In this document: positions 5,833 to 9,218 of the stretch, piece after piece
Layout of the letters: each line of letters starts with the position of its first letter
Position numbering within the stretch: position 1 is the first letter of the stretch
NCBI GenBank assembly: GCA_023230175.1
Contig: JALNXV010000117.1
Span: 1-9,218, forward strand
DNA from: Candidatus Cloacimonadota bacterium
Lineage (GTDB): Bacteria > Cloacimonadota > Cloacimonadia > Cloacimonadales > WRIO01
Direction: 5' to 3'
Length of the DNA stretch: 9,218 nt
The notes under the pieces: generated by a model
What the model was told of the DNA's origin: nothing
Databases searched by the model: none
Seen by the model: the letters and a program-made list of their open reading frames with translations, nothing else
Program-made: the position numbers and the translations under genes

Positions 5833-6414
5833 TTATTTTGATTTTGAATTCTTTTTCCAATCAGAAAAACCTTTGATTCTTCCATTGACTTCTCTATATG
5901 CTCGCTTCGCCTCAAGTTCAGAGATGTCTTTCAGAATGCGGAAATGAGTTCCTGAAACCATCTTCTTCGTTCTATCAACAGATATGAATGTATTGCCGAC
6001 AACCTTTCCGGAAGCATAGACCTGTTCGCAATGCCAGCGGCCTCTTTCCTTCGTGAACTCATCCCAGCAGGCAAGAACGAATCTGACTTCAGGATCTTCT
6101 ATTTCCTTCTCTTCATTAACCTCTTCCATTGCCAAGATTTCTTCAACTCTTTCGGTTTCGAGGTAATCGACGAATGAATAGAAGTCGGTCTTGTTGAAGC
6201 ATTTGCTGGTATGATGCCAGGAAGTTTGCTCTAGGAAAAAGCATCTAAGAAAACTGAGTTTATGCTTTGATGCTTTTTTCTCTGTATCGGATCCATAAGT
6301 TTTCCTGATATTGTAAAGCAGGTCTGATTTTGTCCACTTTGATAACGGCATCTCTCCGCTTTCGTAAGATGCAACTGCATTGACGCTCATTCCTTTTGAC
6401 CAGTCATAACCCAT
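5833..6414 (-). CDS. Accessory-island protein, 193 aa, unknown function
   Basis: A 193-residue soluble protein. Its start MGYDWSKGMSVNAVASYESG and then EMPLSKWTKSDLL (21-33) look like a short conserved helical domain that I recall from other phage early proteins without known function. Residues 50-85 have several aromatic, Cys and His residues (CFFLEQTSWHHTSKCF), 88-109 is a very acidic helix, and the C-terminal half holds RGRWHCEQVYASGK and a basic end. ATG at 6414 was chosen because AAAGGAG lies six bases upstream. An earlier in-frame ATG at 6450 lies at the -10 box, upstream of any transcript. It is a single-gene unit under promoter P2, twin of the promoter for the neighbouring operon, so it should be expressed together with those three proteins. 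Confidence 0.76.
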   Translation of the reverse strand: MGYDWSKGMSVNAVASYESGEMPLSKWTKSDLLYNIRKTYGSDTEKKASKHKLSFLRCFFLEQTSWHHTSKCFNKTDFYSFVDYLETERVEEILAMEEVNEEKEIEDPEVRFVLACWDEFTKERGRWHCEQVYASGKVVGNTFISVDRTKKMVSGTHFRILKDISELEAKRAYREVNGRIKGFSDWKKNSKSK

Positions 6415-6441
6415 TTGAATCTCCTTTCTCTTGATAATTAT

Positions 6442-6486
6442 ATTATACACTAATTCAGTTGATAGTCAAGCATTTAATCAACTAAT
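6442..6486 (-). promoter_or_regulatory. Strong sigma70 promoter/operator P2 of the 193-aa gene
   Basis: Minus strand: -35 TTGACT (6469-6464), 16-bp spacer, -10 TATAAT (6447-6442). The spacer contains the same TTCAGTTGAT (6454-6463). An inverted partner ATCAACTAAT lies at 6477-6486 (8 of 10 match), in register with the ATCAA half-site of P1. The close match to P1 over about 40 bp shows recent duplication or strong selection for a common regulator. Confidence 0.78.
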
Positions 6487-6541
6487 TTAGTGAAATACAA
6501 GAAAAATATTAAAGAAAGACGGCAAATGCTTTAATTGCAAT

Positions 6542-7696
6542 TCAATGATTTTCCCTATCTTCAAGAATCTTCCTTACGGGCTGGAGCTGCCTGAGAAGAT
6601 CTTCAGGCGTGCGATGGTCATACTCAGCTCTGTATGACGTATGAGCCATGAGCTCCAGGAGTACCTTGTTCTCAACCGCACCGGCAAGATCTGTCTCGAA
6701 GCTATGCCGGAGGCTGTACTGGCTTCGACCGTCAAGTTCTATGCCCTGCCGCTTGAGCACACCCTTGAAGTGCTTGTTCGACACTTCAGGACGAAGAAAG
6801 CGTCCATCAAGAAGGAAGAAGTATTCTTCCGGTTCTATCTGCTGTTCTCTCTGAGCCAGCAGGCGCTCCGTCTGGTCGGTAAGTATTCCGATCTTGTAGC
6901 TCTGTCCTTTGCTCGAAGTCTTGATCGAGTGCTGGAGCTGCCTTGTCGCCTGCATGATGGAGTCCTTGGTATACAGGCCATGGAACTGCCTGACCCAGTT
7001 CTTGGTTGATAGCGCAGCGACTTCTCCAGGCCGGAAGCCTGTGTCCCTCATGACAAGGAAATAGCACGCCCAGTACAGATCGCCCCATACTCTGATAAGG
7101 TCGTCGTCTGAAGACGGAAACAGGACTGCCAGCTCTCCGCGGTTGATCGGGAGCCTGTGCTTCTTCTTTTCTGGAAGAAGCTGCACGCTTCTCGCTGGAT
7201 TCTCGCTCACGCATCCAGAGCGTCTTGCCTCCTGGAAGATCGTGCGAAGACACATTAGGATCTTGTTCTTCGTGTCGTTGGACAGATCCTGCGTATCATC
7301 GGAATACTTGCATAGATCTATGATCCAGTCCTCGATCATGACATCGGTAATCGAATCGAGAAGGTAATCTCCGAATCTTGGGATGATGTAGTTCTCAAGA
7401 AGCGCCTGCTGGCTCTTGAAGAAGTAGTCGCTGTAGGTCTTGCCTCTTCTTGCCTGACGATTCCGGAAGCCTTTCGGGTCCGATTCCTTGAAGAAGTCCT
7501 TTGAAAAAGTCCTCAGTGTTTCTTCTCGCGAAGGCTTCTGAAGCTCTTTCTCGAGAAAGTTCTCAGCGAAGAGCACTGCACCCGACATATCTGTCGAGGC
7601 GGTGCTGAACCACTTCCCAGGGATATGCTTGAACATCACCTGATAGTATCTGGACTGCTTCGTCTTCCTGAATTTGTATATTTCACGCTGTGCCAT
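6542..7696 (-). CDS. int: Tyrosine-recombinase phage integrase
   Basis: A 384-residue site-specific recombinase for phage integration and excision. An N-terminal arm-binding part lies at about 1-55, a core-binding helical domain at 87-175, and the catalytic domain at 185-375. Visible catalytic residues: R222 in TGFRPGEVAAL, a probable lysine K259 in IKTSSKG, R330 and H331 in YSLRHSF, H352 in MAHTSY, and the nucleophile Y359 in EYDHR. The usual His of the HxxR box is Tyr (Y327), and the H352-Y359 gap is seven residues, shorter than usual. Full length, no frameshift. ATG at 7696 has no ribosome site and lies six bases after a possible -10. It faces the attachment region immediately upstream, as int genes do. 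Confidence 0.93.
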   Translation of the reverse strand: MAQREIYKFRKTKQSRYYQVMFKHIPGKWFSTASTDMSGAVLFAENFLEKELQKPSREETLRTFSKDFFKESDPKGFRNRQARRGKTYSDYFFKSQQALLENYIIPRFGDYLLDSITDVMIEDWIIDLCKYSDDTQDLSNDTKNKILMCLRTIFQEARRSGCVSENPARSVQLLPEKKKHRLPINRGELAVLFPSSDDDLIRVWGDLYWACYFLVMRDTGFRPGEVAALSTKNWVRQFHGLYTKDSIMQATRQLQHSIKTSSKGQSYKIGILTDQTERLLAQREQQIEPEEYFFLLDGRFLRPEVSNKHFKGVLKRQGIELDGRSQYSLRHSFETDLAGAVENKVLLELMAHTSYRAEYDHRTPEDLLRQLQPVRKILEDRENH

Positions 7697-7702
7697 GAAT
7701 TA

Positions 7703-7731
7703 ACATTAAGTGAGATTTCTTGACTTGTCAA
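7703..7731 (-). promoter_or_regulatory. Putative int promoter, leaderless arrangement
   Basis: Minus strand: perfect -35 TTGACA (7731-7726), 17-bp spacer, weak -10 TAATGT (7708-7703, 3 of 6). The ATG of int begins six bases after the -10 with no Shine-Dalgarno sequence. The adjacent 12-bp repeats would let integrase affect its own promoter. Confidence 0.5.
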
Positions 7732-7738
7732 TATTTGA

Positions 7739-7762
7739 TTTAGTCATTGTTTTAGTCATTGT
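7739..7762. repeat. Tandem 12-bp repeat, candidate integrase arm-type sites
   Basis: TTTAGTCATTGT occurs twice head to tail (7739-7750 and 7751-7762), just upstream of int. Tandem short repeats beside int are typical arm-binding sites of phage integrases. Confidence 0.66.
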
Positions 7763-7777
7763 TTGGTTAAAAAGAAA

Positions 7778-7810
7778 GGTGCAAATCCTTATATTAAAAG
7801 AACTTGCACC
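7778..7810. repeat. Inverted repeat GGTGCAA/TTGCACC in the attachment region
   Basis: Perfect 7-bp arms (7778-7784 and 7804-7810) separated by 19 AT-rich bases. No T-run follows, so it is not a good terminator. It could bind an accessory factor of recombination, or be one half of the crossover region. Confidence 0.35.
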
Positions 7811-7858
7811 CTTGAAAATTGTGCGGCAAACTCGCAAGAGCTAAAATAAATAAAACAG

Positions 7859-7892
7859 AAAACCTAATTTAAACATGATTAAACAAGGTTTT
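7859..7892. other. Candidate attP core (34-bp interrupted palindrome)
   Basis: Outer arms AAAACCT (7859-7865) and AGGTTTT (7886-7892), inner arms TTTAA and TTAAA, around the centre ACATGA (7873-7878). Inverted core sites around a six- to eight-base overlap are the known design of tyrosine-recombinase core sites. It lies between two groups of arm-like repeats. The alternative is an AT-rich bidirectional terminator, since T-rich sequence flanks both sides. Confidence 0.4.
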
Positions 7893-7924
7893 TTAATTCT
7901 TAAAAGCAATAGTTTTTCTTGGAA

Positions 7925-7945
7925 TTAGTCATTTTTTGGTCATTG
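7925..7945. repeat. Imperfect second pair of the 12-bp repeat
   Basis: TTAGTCATT (7925-7933) followed directly by TTTGGTCATTG (7935-7945) repeats the TTTAGTCATTGT unit found beside int, in the same orientation and with one or two changes. It probably represents arm-type sites on the far side of the core. Confidence 0.55.
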
Positions 7946-7949
7946 AAAA

Positions 7950-7973
7950 TCGAGGACCCTTGCGGATCCTCGA
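7950..7973 (-). terminator. Rho-independent terminator for the 8011-9218 operon
   Basis: TCGAGGA (7950-7956) pairs with TCCTCGA (7967-7973), with two further C-G pairs after one mismatch and a TTGC loop. Read on the minus strand the stem is followed by TTTT, 38 bp after the stop of the coiled-coil gene. A GGGC/GCCC mini-hairpin (7976-7987) sits between them. Confidence 0.66.
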
Positions 7974-8010
7974 CCGGGCCGAAGCCCTAGCTATGCCAAA
8001 CCAAAGGAGG

Positions 8011-8673
8011 TCAGAAAGTAAAGCCGATTCCTGCCTTGAGACGTATATCGCTCATGTCAGGCGGCCAGTTAAGCGGTGTGAGCATGTACTCCACCCCGCC
8101 AAGAAGGAAGACTCCATTGAAGCCAAAGCCGATATCCAGCCCGGCACCCCAGGAGCCGTTGTCATAGATAGCGGATCCTGCGGCGAATGCCTGGAATTTC
8201 TTGCCATTGGTTTTTTCAAGAGCATCTACATCAGCTGCGAGCGTGGAAGCCTGCTTGAAGTAATCGTCACGCTCAGTCTCGACCGCTGCGAGCTGTGCGC
8301 ATACGTCGTCATAGTCTTTCTTAAGAAGATCGTACTCTTCGCTGGAGTATACAAGAGCGTCATTGGCCGCTGCCAGTTCCGCCTTGCAGCTTGTCAAGGA
8401 GTTTTCGAGCTTCTGAAGCTGCGTCTTCAGCTTCGTCAAGGTATCGTCCTGCGCTGTCGAGATGGCTTCTGGCTCGCTCAGCTCCGATGCTGTGGTCGGA
8501 GTGGCTTCGAGCGTGATAGCCTCTTCCTGCTTCAGGGGTGCCAACTGATTTGACTGCACGGCCTGCGCTTCCCCAATTCCTTCCGCGGGCGACTGCAAGA
8601 ATGCCCAGCAGAACGCTGGAGACAATGCCAAGAATGCCAAGATTCCTACGATAATTAAGATTTTTCCCTTCAT
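8011..8673 (-). CDS. Coiled-coil envelope protein with beta-strand C-terminus
   Basis: A 220-residue exported or membrane-anchored protein. Residues 4-25 are a hydrophobic signal or anchor (possible cleavage after CWA), 27-73 are Pro/Ala/Glu-rich, 74-155 are a long coiled coil with two lone Cys, and 160-220 are alternating strands ending in RLKAGIGFTF with a C-terminal Phe, the outer-membrane barrel signature. The layout would link inner and outer membranes, as phage spanins do, or make an envelope surface protein. ATG at 8673 lies ten bases after AAGGAGG. A TTG at 8679 overlapping the previous stop is an alternative start. It is the last gene before a terminator. I recognise no family. Confidence 0.74.
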   Translation of the reverse strand: MKGKILIIVGILAFLALSPAFCWAFLQSPAEGIGEAQAVQSNQLAPLKQEEAITLEATPTTASELSEPEAISTAQDDTLTKLKTQLQKLENSLTSCKAELAAANDALVYSSEEYDLLKKDYDDVCAQLAAVETERDDYFKQASTLAADVDALEKTNGKKFQAFAAGSAIYDNGSWGAGLDIGFGFNGVFLLGGVEYMLTPLNWPPDMSDIRLKAGIGFTF

Positions 8674-8675
8674 GG

Positions 8676-9218
8676 TCAAACCCCCTCCTTAGGAGCCGTC
8701 GAAAGAAGCTCCAGATATGCCCTGGCCTCTGATCCCAGGTGATCGATATCATCTCCGGCCTGACCGCTGTCAATCAGCTCATCAAGCGTCCATAGCTCGC
8801 CAAGATACTCAATAAGCGGTCTTGTTTCATCAAGATTTGCAAGCGGCTTGTCGTTGATGGTCTTGTATCTCAGAGTCGCAGCAAGGATCGTGAGACCATC
8901 AGTAGAACTTGCATTCTTGAACTTGCGTCTTACATGCTTCCACTTGAGCTGCTCCTTCTCGAAGTCACTCATAAGCGAAGCCTTGTAGATGTACTTGAAC
9001 CAGATGAAGCCTATAGCTGCCGTGAGCACCATTACTATCAGCCAGACAATCATCTTGAAGATGGTCTGAGCCGACTCAGCGAAGAACCAGAAGATAATCC
9101 CGGCTCCTATGATCGCAAGTCCTACGAAATACTGCCAGGTCATGAGCTGCTTGGACGTCTGCTGCTTGCGCCAGAAATCCTCGATGGCAAGAGCCAGCAC
9201 CGTAACCGGCAATGCCAA
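8676..9218 (-). CDS. Two-helix membrane protein, 5' end beyond window
   Basis: At least 180 residues, open to the right edge. The first visible codon is TTG, which I read as internal. Two strong membrane helices lie at about 28-49 and 53-76 of the visible part, joined by a very short turn, with an Arg/Lys-rich stretch after the second (KWKHVRRKFK), so the C-terminal 100 residues are probably cytoplasmic. That part contains LTILAATLRYK and an acidic end. The stop lies two bases before the ATG of the coiled-coil gene, with that gene's ribosome site inside this one, so the two are coupled. Size and topology would allow a holin or an envelope factor, but I recognise neither. Confidence 0.68.
   Translation of the reverse strand: MALPVTVLALAIEDFWRKQQTSKQLMTWQYFVGLAIIGAGIIFWFFAESAQTIFKMIVWLIVMVLTAAIGFIWFKYIYKASLMSDFEKEQLKWKHVRRKFKNASSTDGLTILAATLRYKTINDKPLANLDETRPLIEYLGELWTLDELIDSGQAGDDIDHLGSEARAYLELLSTAPKEGV

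Noticed and set aside
6415..6450. Start of the 193-aa gene at ATG 6450
   Set aside because: That ATG lies at the -10 box of promoter P2, upstream of the predicted transcription start. ATG 6414 has a good Shine-Dalgarno sequence.
7859..7892. Reading the 34-bp palindrome only as a terminator of a plus-strand transcript
   Set aside because: No plus-strand gene precedes it, the stem is mostly A/T, and its position between arm-like repeats fits a recombination core better. Not fully excluded.
7739..7945. CRISPR-like array from the repeated 12-mers
   Set aside because: Only two adjacent pairs, no regular spacers and no cas genes.
7936..8553. 205-codon plus-strand frame opposite the coiled-coil gene
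   Set aside because: Its start lies in repeats of the attachment region and it crosses the terminator hairpin. The Leu/Cys/Arg-rich product is the typical antisense image of a Glu/Ala/Lys coiled coil.

Overview
The window looks like the early, lysogeny and integration end of a temperate phage genome. It carries, in one stretch, a replication operon with an origin embedded in it, a repressor switch, an accessory island, a tyrosine integrase, a candidate attP and the end of a further phage-like operon. There are no rRNA, tRNA or CRISPR features. The host is probably a diderm bacterium: the last complete gene encodes a coiled-coil protein ending in short amphipathic strands and a terminal Phe, as outer-membrane barrels do. 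The style of the small repressor (FWKRIDSL start, EFLLTG end) reminds me of spirochaete (Treponema/Sphaerochaeta-like) phages. That host guess is recollection and weak.

Layout. (1) 1-2794, minus strand: an operon read right to left: ribbon-helix-helix-like protein, excisionase-like DNA-binding protein, DUF5131 (Gp37/Gp68) Cys-motif protein, small Cys-rich protein, winged-helix replication initiator and DnaC-type helicase loader (cut by the window edge). Four of the five junctions overlap and the fifth is only 4 bp. The initiator gene holds an AT-rich tract beside five copies of the heptamer TGTAAAG/CTTTACA, an arrangement like the lambda origin inside gene O. (2) 2773-2883: a divergent control region with three copies of an 18-bp operator, AGTWTGA-N4-TCAWACK. 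The central copy fills the space between the -35 and -10 boxes of the leftward promoter. (3) 2884-3771, plus strand: a short Xre-type repressor followed by an AT-rich exported protein, probably expressed by the lysogen. (4) 3775-6414, minus strand: an accessory island in two transcription units, one of three genes and one of a single gene. Each is driven by an almost identical sigma70 promoter/operator (26 of 28 bases shared), so both should answer to one regulator. None of the four products has a function I can assign firmly. The largest has a C-terminal pattern that recalls the AcrVA2-like family. This island is the best candidate for an undescribed system, most likely anti-defence or host-takeover.

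(5) 6542-7696, minus strand: tyrosine integrase. (6) 7697-8010: non-coding attachment region with 12-bp tandem repeats next to int, a 34-bp interrupted palindrome as candidate core, a second imperfect repeat pair, then a terminator. Repeat pairs on both sides of the core, followed by more phage-like genes, suggest an intact attP (free or circular phage genome) rather than a prophage end. (7) 8011-9218, minus strand: a membrane protein (partial) and a coiled-coil envelope protein, the tail end of an operon that enters from beyond the right edge.

In a lysogen the repressor would occupy the three operators and silence the replication operon while allowing its own gene and the exported protein to be transcribed. 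On infection the leftward operon would make initiator and loader for the internal origin, the twin-promoter island would make its four accessory proteins, and integrase would act at the adjacent attP.
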